From positions 186,001-250,000 of the forward strand of contig JACKQB010000006.1 of the NCBI GenBank assembly GCA_024233115.1: a stretch of DNA of 64,000 nucleotides, given 5' to 3'. The position numbers and the translations under genes are program-made. Below the pieces are notes generated by a model. That model had not been told where the DNA came from. It saw only the letters and a list, made by a program, of their open reading frames with translations, and searched no databases. Source of the stretch: Akkermansiaceae bacterium. Its GTDB lineage: Bacteria > Verrucomicrobiota > Verrucomicrobiia > Verrucomicrobiales > Akkermansiaceae. Position 1 is the stretch's first letter. Each line of letters starts with the position of its first letter. This document shows, one piece after another, positions 44,601 to 52,061 of this stretch.

Positions 44601-45756
44601 GGGTCCCGCCGCTCGACGTGAGGCTTTTTAAATCGATATAACCACCAGCGGCGGTGCCGTCGGCGACCTGGGACTCGCCACTGGAGGATGTCCAGGTCGT
44701 TGAGAAGTTGCTGCCATTCGAGCTGCGGGCAATCCCTCCCGACAGGTCATAATACAGGCTGTCGTCCAGACCGGTGAAGGTCAGCGTAATCGTGTCGTTA
44801 CCCGCGCCGTTGTCTCCGCCTGTGCTGAGCAAGCCGTCCGCATAGACATCCGCATCGCTTGCATCGATATGGCTCAGCCCAGCTGTCGACGCGACATTGC
44901 CGCCGTTGTCAAAGGGAGTGGTGGCCGTCACCGTTAGATCCACATCGACAGCAGCACCATCCGAAAAACGCACCAGATCCGTGATGCTGAGCTGGCTGCC
45001 GTGGATGACGTTGTAGTTGCCATTCGGAGTGGTCGTTCCGAAATCAACCCGGATCACATCCCCCAATGCGATGGCCGGCGCCGTGGCCGCAACCGCCTCC
45101 AGCGTCAGGCCCGCCACCGTAACGTGCTGACCATTGGTATTACCCGGCCGAATCACATGAATCACCAGATTACCACTCCCGTCGGTATTGAGTCCGGACA
45201 GCGTGCCGTAACCGACCCCGCTGGCGTCCGTGGTGAAGGTTTGCCCGTCCGCCTGCCAGATTGCATTGAAGTTGGCGTTGTTATTGTCGAAACCGCCGGT
45301 GAGATTGTAGCTCAGGCTGTCATCCAGCCCGGTGAAGGTAAGAACGAGGTGGCCCCTGTCACCCGAACCATCAATCACGGTATCACCACCAGTGAGGCGC
45401 GCACCGTCGGCATCGTTCGAGATGATCCAGTCGCTGTAGATGGTGCTGTCGGTCATCAGACCAGCCCCCTGGGAGCCGTTGTTTCCTGTCGCCCGACCCG
45501 TATCCTGGCCGGACCTGTTGGTAACACTGAAGCCCACGCCTGTCACCGAGCCACCCGCTGTGTCGACCAGGGTTCCGGAAAACGATTCGGTGGCTCCGTT
45601 CGCGATCACCACATCGGTGTAGGCATTGAAGTTCGCGCTGGGGACGGGTGCGGTCGTACCGAAATCGATGCCGATGGTTTGACCGGGAATGATGGCCGCC
45701 CGGGCGGACGGAATAGCCGATGCCAGCAGCAACAAAAAACAAGAGGTTCGGTTCAT
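41605..45756 (-). CDS. Giant modular secreted sulfatase, 1383 residues
   Basis: A very large secreted enzyme. After a signal peptide (residues 1-20) it has two related modules (about 22-225 and 226-410) that match the PEP-CTERM protein encoded just upstream, with shared blocks such as VIDGSGDR, LTFTGLDDSL and NTDGSG. A third, lectin/laminin-like module follows (about 421-632, ending FWLDDLQIRD). The sulfatase domain begins at 643 (PNVIFILMDDMGYSDV) with the formylglycine cysteine 692 in CSPSRAAFLTG. It ends with a tail domain containing SGGNATLRLNG and FWRIRWAE, typical of the secreted proteins of this phylum. It is about twice the usual sulfatase size; substrate-binding or surface display is the likely purpose of the extra modules. 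Confidence 0.92.
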   Translation of the reverse strand: MNRTSCFLLLLASAIPSARAAIIPGQTIGIDFGTTAPVPSANFNAYTDVVIANGATESFSGTLVDTAGGSVTGVGFSVTNRSGQDTGRATGNNGSQGAGLMTDSTIYSDWIISNDADGARLTGGDTVIDGSGDRGHLVLTFTGLDDSLSYNLTGGFDNNNANFNAIWQADGQTFTTDASGVGYGTLSGLNTDGSGNLVIHVIRPGNTNGQHVTVAGLTLEAVAATAPAIALGDVIRVDFGTTTPNGNYNVIHGSQLSITDLVRFSDGAAVDVDLTVTATTPFDNGGNVASTAGLSHIDASDADVYADGLLSTGGDNGAGNDTITLTFTGLDDSLYYDLSGGIARSSNGSNFSTTWTSSSGESQVADGTAAGGYIDLKSLTSSGGTLTVTLTDNVRQSGVAQLALVATDTPPPSAQGPALPDGVTVYFKPTQADGVVTKTDLDNMTVGGTWDTSLATVSQFGADTADGFRFAMDGALAQGDYVELAIDDGGLDFTSNEVSIDFQMLATRASAAGDKHLTLIGYDGTDEVFRLKYESNPDNALNTITVTTGDGDESMGFTPLRWIADSSIPSGLQDFRIVLSNGQVSFSGSSLTPQDGPVLNAAQTLTSLRWEISGSNTGNQGFWLDDLQIRDGLPSSPRAATDRPNVIFILMDDMGYSDVSCYGATKVDTPNIDSLASGGLKFTTFLLPSNVCSPSRAAFLTGAYPSRCGIPMAVNHPNQNHWFLGLDPDEITIAEQCRKKGYKTFMVGKWHLGVEEIFLPHNQGFDHFFGTWGNGGELFDETEVAHASFPENTLTSMYTQRIREHIRNNRDKPFFIYYPHNYPHTPYTEGNAFDGATGNGTRSDVIKEVDWSVGQIVAELKANGILENTLIVFTSDNGAVPPDSYANAPFKGSKYVTWEGGHRVPFIMYWKGQVLTPAQLASPQVWAMDLFPTIAELVGEPLDAGRVYDGTSLVPLLTDQPIARAADAPFYYYSGDNLQCVRKGDWKLHLPRTEYQLPWWDQIKPPPSSYSLYDLSSDPGETTDVAASNQAIVDELTALAEAIRLELGDADPVNGSLVMGTGQRGTGTLFSEVPTIVNLDSDYGYVPDWNSLSDAEKGRGLTRMGAGSVVNTASDFINGSTLPHGWQYLNASEATGGAEVAMTAGSTVGTQGNTGFAGTGTAGLIGSVSAGSYVIDSANSGNAGTAGTDMLIATDGDTARDFVIVRYTIDENDVSFGKTRAKISGSFRDLVGGTTDDSVVVYVFHNNTQLFNATGANGRLLEADGTFNITDLAVAANDTISFVIGSNGDATGDEVALKSSIQFERESTPRNLSLGMDSASSLSGGNATLRLNGTPGLSYIVERSYNLMDWTVIENIPFLPSSSYDVFVDASGDRSFWRIRWAE

Positions 45757-45854
45757 TTTTCCTGGATGATGGTTGTTGATACCTTTGAAGGACTACAGTA
45801 GCTGCACAGCATAAATGCGGTTCGGGATGATTGAAAAATTGTGTCAATGCGAAA

Positions 45855-45882
45855 GCGGGAAACGAGCCAACTCGTTTCCCGC
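45855..45882 (-). terminator. Strong hairpin between PEP-CTERM and giant sulfatase genes
   Basis: A perfect 12-bp stem, GCGGGAAACGAG (45855-45866) and CTCGTTTCCCGC (45871-45882), with a four-base loop, lies about 47 bases after the PEP-CTERM stop at 45929 on the minus strand. It probably terminates that gene and separates it from the sulfatase gene. A T-run exists on the opposite strand only. Confidence 0.6.
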
Positions 45883-45928
45883 CCGAAGGTTTTTTGTTTT
45901 CCGTTGTCGGAATGAGCGCTTGATCAGC

Positions 45929-46633
45929 CTACTTCCTGCGACGCAGGATCAGCGCCAGACCGCCGAGGCCGAGGAGGGCTGTGGTCGATGGCTCGGGGAC
46001 CGCTGTCAGAGTAATATTATCCACAGCGACATGACTACCATCGATGTTATTCCGGCGAATCATGTAGAATGAGATCTTTCCACTGCCATCGGTGCTGAGA
46101 CCAGTAAATGAGATTGATGCCAAATTGGGGCCTTGGGTATTCGAAACATTCCCCACCTCTTGCCAGAGAGCGGAAAAATTATCATTGTTTGAATGGACCG
46201 CTGAAAAATCATAGGTCAAAGCATTGTCCAACCCAGTGAAAGTCAGAGTGGCATAAGCACGATCACCCGATCCATCGATAACTGCATCTCCGTCCGTGAT
46301 ACGACCAGTGCCGCCAGAATCATTGGAAATCCATTGTGTCTCAGCAGCAGATGCTGCCTCACCGGCATTGTCGCCAGTCATGTTGGTAATACTGAAATCG
46401 ACACCAGTGATGTTGGCACCAAGTGTATTACGCAGCACACCGCCGTTGAGTGCGTGCCCAGAGAATGCTGTGGTCGCAGTATCAGCTGTATCCACAGTTG
46501 TGAACGCATTGTTTCCTGTCGCCGTGGTCCCGAAGTTGATTGCGATGACATCACCCGCAACTATTGCAGCACCAGCTGCCCCAGTCAGCCCAGCGGCAAG
46601 TGCTAACCCTGTAAGTATGTTCTTTGTTTTCAT
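45929..46633 (-). CDS. PEP-CTERM sorted surface protein related to the giant sulfatase N-terminus
   Basis: A 234-residue protein with a signal peptide (residues about 1-22) and a C-terminal VPEPSTTALLGLGGLAL-RRRK sorting signal, which is normally processed by an exosortase. The ~190-residue body between them resembles modules 1 and 2 of the giant sulfatase: compare DAVIDGSGDR, LTFTGLDNALTYDFS, DNFSALWQ and GLSTDGSG. I do not recognise the module as a named domain; a carbohydrate-binding or structural role is likely. It is encoded directly upstream of the sulfatase gene, separated by a strong hairpin. No exosortase gene lies in the window. Confidence 0.87.
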   Translation of the reverse strand: MKTKNILTGLALAAGLTGAAGAAIVAGDVIAINFGTTATGNNAFTTVDTADTATTAFSGHALNGGVLRNTLGANITGVDFSITNMTGDNAGEAASAAETQWISNDSGGTGRITDGDAVIDGSGDRAYATLTFTGLDNALTYDFSAVHSNNDNFSALWQEVGNVSNTQGPNLASISFTGLSTDGSGKISFYMIRRNNIDGSHVAVDNITLTAVPEPSTTALLGLGGLALILRRRK

Positions 46634-46786
46634 AGTATGTTTGCTTTCTTCTTGTTAAGCATCGCACATTAGCGACGTTCAACCGCAACATACACTACTC
46701 AAGACATGTTTGCATATCCCCTAAAAAGGGTATTTTTCATATACCCCTGCACACCGTTCCGACCGAACCTTCACTCACTCGACAGA

Positions 46787-46820
46787 AAACGCCTCCAACC
46801 GTGGAAGGCTGAAGGCGTTT
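46787..46820 (-). terminator. Hairpin after the DNRLRE-like PEP-CTERM gene
   Basis: Arms AAACGCCT (46787-46794) and AGGCGTTT (46813-46820) pair perfectly, with an inner partly wobble-paired stem, about 23 bases beyond the stop codon at 46843 on the minus strand. A short T-rich run follows. It likely terminates the PEP-CTERM transcript. Confidence 0.6.
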
Positions 46821-46842
46821 GCGTATGTGAACAAAGAATCGT

Positions 46843-47469
46843 TTACCTGCGGCGGCGCAGGACCAGGGCAAGACCGCCGAGGCCGAGCAGGGCTGTGGTG
46901 GCTGGCTCGGGGACGGCGGTCACCGTTAGCGTTGCGGTGCCATCGGGAATATCCCACTGGTTAGCCTGTTTTGATTTCGTAAAGCGAAACACAGCATACT
47001 GATTCGTGAAGCTATCACTGGCGATCGCATTGGCGTTATAGGATTTATTAGGACCGGTTGATTCGGCGCCGCTGTAGACGGTGGTAACGGTGGCGGCTCC
47101 GGCCCACGCGGCCCCATTCGCCAAACCTGTCGCTGTTCCATCCAATGTGGCGTCGGCAACCGTGCCAATGTATTCGATGGTCAAATTATTAAGTACCGGA
47201 TTGTTGTCTTGAGCACCCAGGTTGAAGCCGAGTGAAAAGGTGGAAGCCTGGAGTTGAGCGACACTGTATGAGCTAAGATCAAATGTCATCAGGCCAACGA
47301 ACTCGATTGTAGTACTGGAATTCCAGCCAGCCCGGACAACGGTAGCGTTGACGTTGTCTCCGCTATTATCAAAGTACGTTCCGTCAGTGTTTACGGAAAG
47401 CACGGCGGCGTTTGACGTAGCAACTAGCGCCGCAAGTGCCGTCGCAGTGAGCAGTAGTGTTTTCTTCAT
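46843..47469 (-). CDS. PEP-CTERM surface protein, DNRLRE-like body
   Basis: A 208-residue secreted protein with a signal peptide (MKKTLLLTATALAALVATSNA) and the sorting signal VPEPATTALLGLGGLAL-RRRR. The body has a repeating beta pattern with the FVGLMTFDLSSYSVAQLQASTFSLGFN segment, typical of the DNRLRE (disaggregatase-related) domain found in cell-surface and polysaccharide-active proteins. The 5' region contains a plausible promoter on the minus strand (TATACA box with TTGGTG 16 bases upstream). It is divergent from the histidine kinase gene, with 211 bases between starts. Substrate or function unknown. Confidence 0.82.
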   Translation of the reverse strand: MKKTLLLTATALAALVATSNAAVLSVNTDGTYFDNSGDNVNATVVRAGWNSSTTIEFVGLMTFDLSSYSVAQLQASTFSLGFNLGAQDNNPVLNNLTIEYIGTVADATLDGTATGLANGAAWAGAATVTTVYSGAESTGPNKSYNANAIASDSFTNQYAVFRFTKSKQANQWDIPDGTATLTVTAVPEPATTALLGLGGLALVLRRRR

Positions 47470-47681
47470 TGTGTTTCTATATTTGGTTTATTTCTGTATA
47501 ATACGCAACACACCCCCACCAATTTGGATCACGGCTGTAAATGATTGGCAAGAATTGTAATCTTGAAAGGGGAATATGCACTATTCTGCGATACTTGTAA
47601 GCTAGGTGTTTTCCTAGGTGCCTCCCGGCTTGTGGGGAATGCCCGCTTTTTTTTCTACCCCATGGACATGAGCCTGGCAGC

Positions 47682-49631
47682 ATGATAGCCTTCCGTCCAG
47701 CGATGCCCCGGTTCTCCATATTGCTGCTGCTAAGCCTGCTCCCGGGTCTTTGTATGGCAGAAAATGACCTGTCACAGGCAAGCACGGATGATCTGGAAGA
47801 CCGGCTGGAGAAAATTGAAACCGAGCTCGATGGGCTGGCCCGTTTCACGCTGCGCAGTGGGGTCGGAAATATCGGATGGTTCTCAGAAATACAGAAGAAC
47901 CCAAGGCGTCCTGAGTGGGCGGAAATCCGCTTTTCAGAGAGCCGCCAGTTTGACCAGATCGTTCTGGTTCCCGTTCTCTGGATCGATGCGGGAAAAGGGC
48001 CACAGGCGGACGGTTTCCCCACGGCATTCAAGATCATCGCCGGGGCTGATGGTGACACCGGGGGGCGTGTGATCGCCGAAATGGGGCCAGGCGACCCGTT
48101 CCTGCCACGCATCGCACCGCTGGTGATAGATGTGCCCCCGACAAGCGCGTCCTGGGTGCGCATCGTAGCCACCCAGCTCTCAGCCCACAGCAGAAACGGG
48201 AATCGTATTTTCAAACTATCGGAAATCATGCTCTTTTCCGGACAGCACAATGTCGCCCTGCATCAACCGGTGCGGGTTTCATCGAACGTAGGCGGCTGGG
48301 GAGAAGCCGCCATTTACAAGAAAGCCCTCGTGGATGGGTTGACGCCCTTTCTCATGGATGCCGCCACGGAGGAAATGGGCAATGCCTTCGTGACCTCATC
48401 CAACCGCGATGTCCCATTCACCTTGACGGTTGATCTTGGAAACAACCAACCGATTGATGGCATCCGATTCCATAGTGCGCTCATTGATGAATACGTGCCC
48501 CAAATCAATTCCTCCGACTTCGGCATGCCACGACAATTCACGGTCAAGGGAGCTAAGCGGGCGGATTTTTCCGATGCCGTAACACTGCTGGAGTATCGGC
48601 GCGATTCGGTGTATCAGGCGGGCAATATTCTGGAACAGCGGTTTCTGAAAACCGAATGCCGCTACGTCAGGCTCACGGTGCCCAAGGGCGGGTGGTCACT
48701 CGATGCCAAACAAACACGGCGCATCATCAGCCTGGATGAGATTGAGGTGCTTGCGGACGGACTCAATGTGGCCCGGGGGCGACCGGTTCATTTCCCCAGG
48801 AGAACAAGCTACGGGCGCGCTGGAAATGAACTGCTGACCGATGGACGAAACCATTTCGGGCGTATCCTACCCATCCGCGAGTGGATGGGGCAGCTGGCCA
48901 GACGCCATGACCTTGAAATCCAACAGCCACAGGTCGCCAGCGCATTGAACCTGAAATACGCCAAGCAAAAGGCAAACCTGAGACGCATGTCCTGGCTGGT
49001 GGCATTGCTGGCGGCGGGAATCGTCTTCGTCATTCTCATCGACCGGATGCTGCGCTTGCGCGCCGTGCTCAAAGTGCGCGAACGAGTCGCCGCCAACCTG
49101 CACGATGAACTCTCAGCCAATCTTCACGCCATTGTCCTGTTAGGCGACATGGCAAAAAAACACATCCAATCACCGGGCAAACTCAACGAGGTGGTCGACC
49201 GGATGCAACAAGTGTCCAAGCGTAGCCGCATCGCAGCACGCCACTGCGCGAACATGCTGCAGTCGGACTCTCTCTGCGAGGATCTGGTCAAGGAGATGAA
49301 GTTTTCAGCCGAGCGCCTGCTATCCGACACCAGTCACGAGATAAGCGTCGAAGGGGAAACCTTGCTGCAACAGCTTTCCAGACGCAAACGCAATGACCTC
49401 TTTCTTTTCTACCAGGAGTGCCTGATCAACATTGCCCGTCATGCGGAGGCCACGTCATGCAGCACCCGATTGATCGCTACACAAACAGAAATATCCCTGA
49501 CAGTTTCCGACAACGGCCTGGGCATCAAGAAAGTCCCCCCCTCGCTGAAACGGCGGGCGCGCCTGCTCCGGGCCCATGTCATCGTCGAAACTCCCGAAAC
49601 TGGTGGAACCCGCATCATTCTAACCTTATAA
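47682..49631 (+). CDS. Sensor histidine kinase with large extracytoplasmic discoidin-like region
   Basis: A 649-residue NarL-type sensor kinase. A signal anchor is followed by a ~400-residue periplasmic region with two discoidin/F5-8-type-C-like modules (about 48-190, and 195-390, with VDLGNNQPIDGIRFHS and ECRYVRLTVPKGGW). A single membrane helix (437-455) leads to a HisKA_3 domain, ANLHDELSANLHAIVLLGD, with histidine 474 as the phosphorylation site, then a HATPase domain with ECLINIARHAEATS and SDNGLGI. The first 25 residues include a second possible start at 47703. A seven-codon leader frame (47662-47685) overlaps the ATG. It is paired with the regulator at 49685, 54 bases downstream. Binding of a sugar or glycan fragment is the likely stimulus. 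Confidence 0.88.
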   Translation: MIAFRPAMPRFSILLLLSLLPGLCMAENDLSQASTDDLEDRLEKIETELDGLARFTLRSGVGNIGWFSEIQKNPRRPEWAEIRFSESRQFDQIVLVPVLWIDAGKGPQADGFPTAFKIIAGADGDTGGRVIAEMGPGDPFLPRIAPLVIDVPPTSASWVRIVATQLSAHSRNGNRIFKLSEIMLFSGQHNVALHQPVRVSSNVGGWGEAAIYKKALVDGLTPFLMDAATEEMGNAFVTSSNRDVPFTLTVDLGNNQPIDGIRFHSALIDEYVPQINSSDFGMPRQFTVKGAKRADFSDAVTLLEYRRDSVYQAGNILEQRFLKTECRYVRLTVPKGGWSLDAKQTRRIISLDEIEVLADGLNVARGRPVHFPRRTSYGRAGNELLTDGRNHFGRILPIREWMGQLARRHDLEIQQPQVASALNLKYAKQKANLRRMSWLVALLAAGIVFVILIDRMLRLRAVLKVRERVAANLHDELSANLHAIVLLGDMAKKHIQSPGKLNEVVDRMQQVSKRSRIAARHCANMLQSDSLCEDLVKEMKFSAERLLSDTSHEISVEGETLLQQLSRRKRNDLFLFYQECLINIARHAEATSCSTRLIATQTEISLTVSDNGLGIKKVPPSLKRRARLLRAHVIVETPETGGTRIILTL

Positions 49632-49684
49632 TCTAAAGCGGGCCAAGACCAACTTACTGCCAATTATCCCCCCCAACAACGATC

Positions 49685-50344
49685 ATGCAGCCTATTCGTA
49701 TTATCCTCGTCGAGGACAGCCCGGCCTACCAGGAAGTCATCACATTCGGACTAAGTGATGAACCGGGAATCAAGGTCATTGACCAGTTCAACACCGCCGA
49801 CGCCGCCATAAGATACTTGCGCCAGCTTCCCGCAAACGAGCAACCTGACATTGTTCTACTCGACTTGAACCTACCGGGAATCTCAGGTCTGGATGCCATC
49901 CCTCACATCAAGGGCTGCTCGCCTAACACTGAAATCATTGTCCTCACTGAATCCGAACAGGAGGCCGATATCCTGGCTGCGATCAGCTCCGGCGCAGTCG
50001 GTTACCTCTTAAAAGAATCCTCCTTGGATCAAATCACGGCGGGAATCCGGACGGTGATGACCGGCGGTGCCTCGCTCGATCCCGTCATGGCGCGCTACCT
50101 GCTCGACAACCAAAGAGCCTACGTGCCAACAAACAACGAGGAATCCCTCTTATCGCCGCGCGAAACAGAGATCCTTACCCTGTTAGCCGACGGCTTACCC
50201 CAGAAGCAGATCGCCGAAGGTTTGAAGATCAGCCCTAAAACCGTGGATTTCCACGTGGGTCATATCTATAAAAAACTGAACGTTCAAAATGCTCCGTCGG
50301 CCGTTGCCAAAGCATTTAAGACCGGCATATTCCCCCGAAAATAA
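49685..50344 (+). CDS. NarL/FixJ-type response regulator
   Basis: A 219-residue regulator with an N-terminal receiver domain (phospho-acceptor aspartate 60 in VLLDLNLPGISG; acidic pair in VEDSP at 9-13) and a C-terminal LuxR-type helix-turn-helix (about 155-219: LSPRETEILTLLADGLPQKQIAEG, then TVDFHVGHIYKKL). It is the cognate partner of the upstream sensor kinase, separated by 53 bases. It likely activates the surrounding sulfatase/PEP-CTERM genes, but no operator has been identified; a CTAGGTG direct repeat at 47602-47620 between the kinase and PEP-CTERM gene starts is a candidate. Alternatives are distant targets. Confidence 0.9.
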   Translation: MQPIRIILVEDSPAYQEVITFGLSDEPGIKVIDQFNTADAAIRYLRQLPANEQPDIVLLDLNLPGISGLDAIPHIKGCSPNTEIIVLTESEQEADILAAISSGAVGYLLKESSLDQITAGIRTVMTGGASLDPVMARYLLDNQRAYVPTNNEESLLSPRETEILTLLADGLPQKQIAEGLKISPKTVDFHVGHIYKKLNVQNAPSAVAKAFKTGIFPRK

Positions 50345-50466
50345 TCCAACCAGCATTCCAGTATACCAGCAACGCATGCTAAACCCACACTCATTTCAGT
50401 TCGATGGCATTACTTACCTTTTCCTTTTTACCGGTAAACTTTACATGTATCTGCCATCTGTTTCCA

Positions 50467-50559
50467 CTCACCCTTGGGTGAGAGTGCCCTGCTAACTGTG
50501 ACGGCGGTTTGCAACCGCCTGGTCAATGCTTCTATAGGTCTTGGCGGTTATCAACCGCC
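50467..50559. repeat. Three hairpins between convergent genes, two of them near-identical
   Basis: Hairpin 1 is CTCACCC TT GGGTGAG (50467-50482). Hairpins 2 and 3 are the same stem GGCGGTT/AACCGCC with different loops, at 50503-50519 and 50543-50559, a 40-base interval. They sit between the response regulator gene and the convergent sulfatase gene and could act as a two-way terminator or as a REP-like repeat pair. The rest of the 235-base gap holds nothing else I can identify. Confidence 0.55.
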
Positions 50560-50579
50560 GCCACATGCGGATTCCAGGA

Positions 50580-52031
50580 TTATTGGGGCTTCGCGTTTTT
50601 CTTATTCTTCACACGCTTTTTCTTTTGAGGCGGAACAGCCTGGGCTTCGCTGGAAAGGGTGCGGCGTTTTGCACCGAAGGTGCGGGCGTTGGCACCGAAC
50701 TGATCGTGGTCGCCAATGTCTTTTTTCGCCTTCTCCGCCAGCTTCATCAACTCGGCGACAATCTCCGGGTTTTCGCCCGACACATCGTGCGCTTCTGAGA
50801 TATCCCTATCGAGATGATACAGGCGGGGAGATTGGATTCGGATGGCATCGGTTTTCTTGATGTGGTTTCTCCACTTTGTAGCGATGCTTCCCTGGACCGG
50901 TTCGGTGTGCGGCAGCATCAGCTTCCAATTTCCTGAGCGCACGGCACGCAAGCAGTCGTGCTGGTAGTAAAAGTAGCTGCGCTTGAGGGTTTTCACCTCA
51001 CCGCGAATCAATTTTGAAATATCGACACCATCAATCACACGATCTGTCGGAGCGGTAGTTCCCGCCAGCTTGGCAAGGGTCGGCATCAGATCGATGGTAG
51101 CTGCAATCGCATCGGTTTCAGCTCCCGCAGGCACCTTGCCGGGTGCACGGATGATACAGGGCACACGCAGGCCGCCTTCCCAGCAGGAGGTTTTTGCGCC
51201 GCGTAACGGATCGGCATGACCGCCGTGATCTTTCCGTATCCACCATGGTCCATTGTCGCTGGTGAAGATGATGTAGGTGTTCTCGTCGAGGCCGAGCTCC
51301 TTCACCTTGTCAAGTACACGGCCGACGTTGTAGTCGAGCTCCTCGATCACATCACCGTAGAGTCCCCCTTTCGACTTGCCTTTGAAATCCTTGGAAGCGG
51401 CCAGCTTGGTATGCGGCATGGAGTGCGCCAGATAGACAAAGAACGGACTGCCTTTGTTCTTTTCAACAAATGCCAGCGCCTCGTCGGTGTAGCGTTTTGT
51501 CAGGGTCGCCATGTCCGCCTGTTGATCGATCAGTTCCGTGCCTCGAATGAGGGTCACCATACTGTCATTGCTACTCGGCGTGCCGAAAAACGTATCAAAT
51601 CCCTGGTAAGTCGGGAGCAACTCCTTCTTGTAATGGGACGGATGATGTCCGGCCAGATCCCACTTGCCAAAGGCGGCCGTTGCATACCCCTGCTTTTTCA
51701 ACACCTCGGCAATCGTGATCTCCTCTGTGTGCAACTCCGGGTGAATCGAATCCGGGTCGGCCTGACGGGCGAAACGAAGCGGATAACAGCCGGTCATCAA
51801 AGCACCACGTGAAGGGCCGCAAACCGTCTGCGCATAAAAACCGGTAAAGCGCATCCCCTCTTTCGCCATCCGGTCGATACGCGGTGTCTTGATATCCGGC
51901 GAGCCATAACAGCCGAGGTCTTGATACCCCTGGTCATCGGTGAAGATGATGATGAAGTTCGGCTTTCCCTGGGCAAAGGCACATGCCGTCGCAAGCAGGG
52001 CGGTGAAGATGATGATGGCGGTTGTTTTCAT
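50580..52031 (-). CDS. Secreted sulfatase (formylglycine type)
   Basis: A 483-residue sulfatase with a signal peptide (residues about 1-21). The active-site motif is CGPSRGALMTGCYP, with cysteine 71 as the formylglycine residue. Metal and substrate segments are FIIIFTDDQGYQDLGCYG, KWDLAGHHP and FTSDNGPWW. The C-terminus is a lysine-rich tail (PPQKKKRVKNKKNAKPQ), unusual for a secreted sulfatase and possibly a cell-surface or polyanion-binding element. It is the last gene of the upper minus-strand run, with a 30-base gap from the preceding 780-residue protein. Confidence 0.92.
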   Translation of the reverse strand: MKTTAIIIFTALLATACAFAQGKPNFIIIFTDDQGYQDLGCYGSPDIKTPRIDRMAKEGMRFTGFYAQTVCGPSRGALMTGCYPLRFARQADPDSIHPELHTEEITIAEVLKKQGYATAAFGKWDLAGHHPSHYKKELLPTYQGFDTFFGTPSSNDSMVTLIRGTELIDQQADMATLTKRYTDEALAFVEKNKGSPFFVYLAHSMPHTKLAASKDFKGKSKGGLYGDVIEELDYNVGRVLDKVKELGLDENTYIIFTSDNGPWWIRKDHGGHADPLRGAKTSCWEGGLRVPCIIRAPGKVPAGAETDAIAATIDLMPTLAKLAGTTAPTDRVIDGVDISKLIRGEVKTLKRSYFYYQHDCLRAVRSGNWKLMLPHTEPVQGSIATKWRNHIKKTDAIRIQSPRLYHLDRDISEAHDVSGENPEIVAELMKLAEKAKKDIGDHDQFGANARTFGAKRRTLSSEAQAVPPQKKKRVKNKKNAKPQ

Positions 52032-52061
52032 GCTTGATGAGTGTGTTCTAATAATCTGGAG

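Noticed and set aside
45001..45801. A long plus-strand open frame inside the giant sulfatase gene
   Set aside because: It is antisense to conserved repeats of the sulfatase and has no motif of its own; a shadow frame.
45757..47681. Sigma-54 promoters in front of the PEP-CTERM genes
   Set aside because: GG/GC elements exist, but the spacing is nine or twelve rather than ten bases; a sigma-70-like site fits better at 47469.
50503..50559. A CRISPR-like array
   Set aside because: Only two short units with palindromic stems and no spacers of regular length; a hairpin pair fits better.
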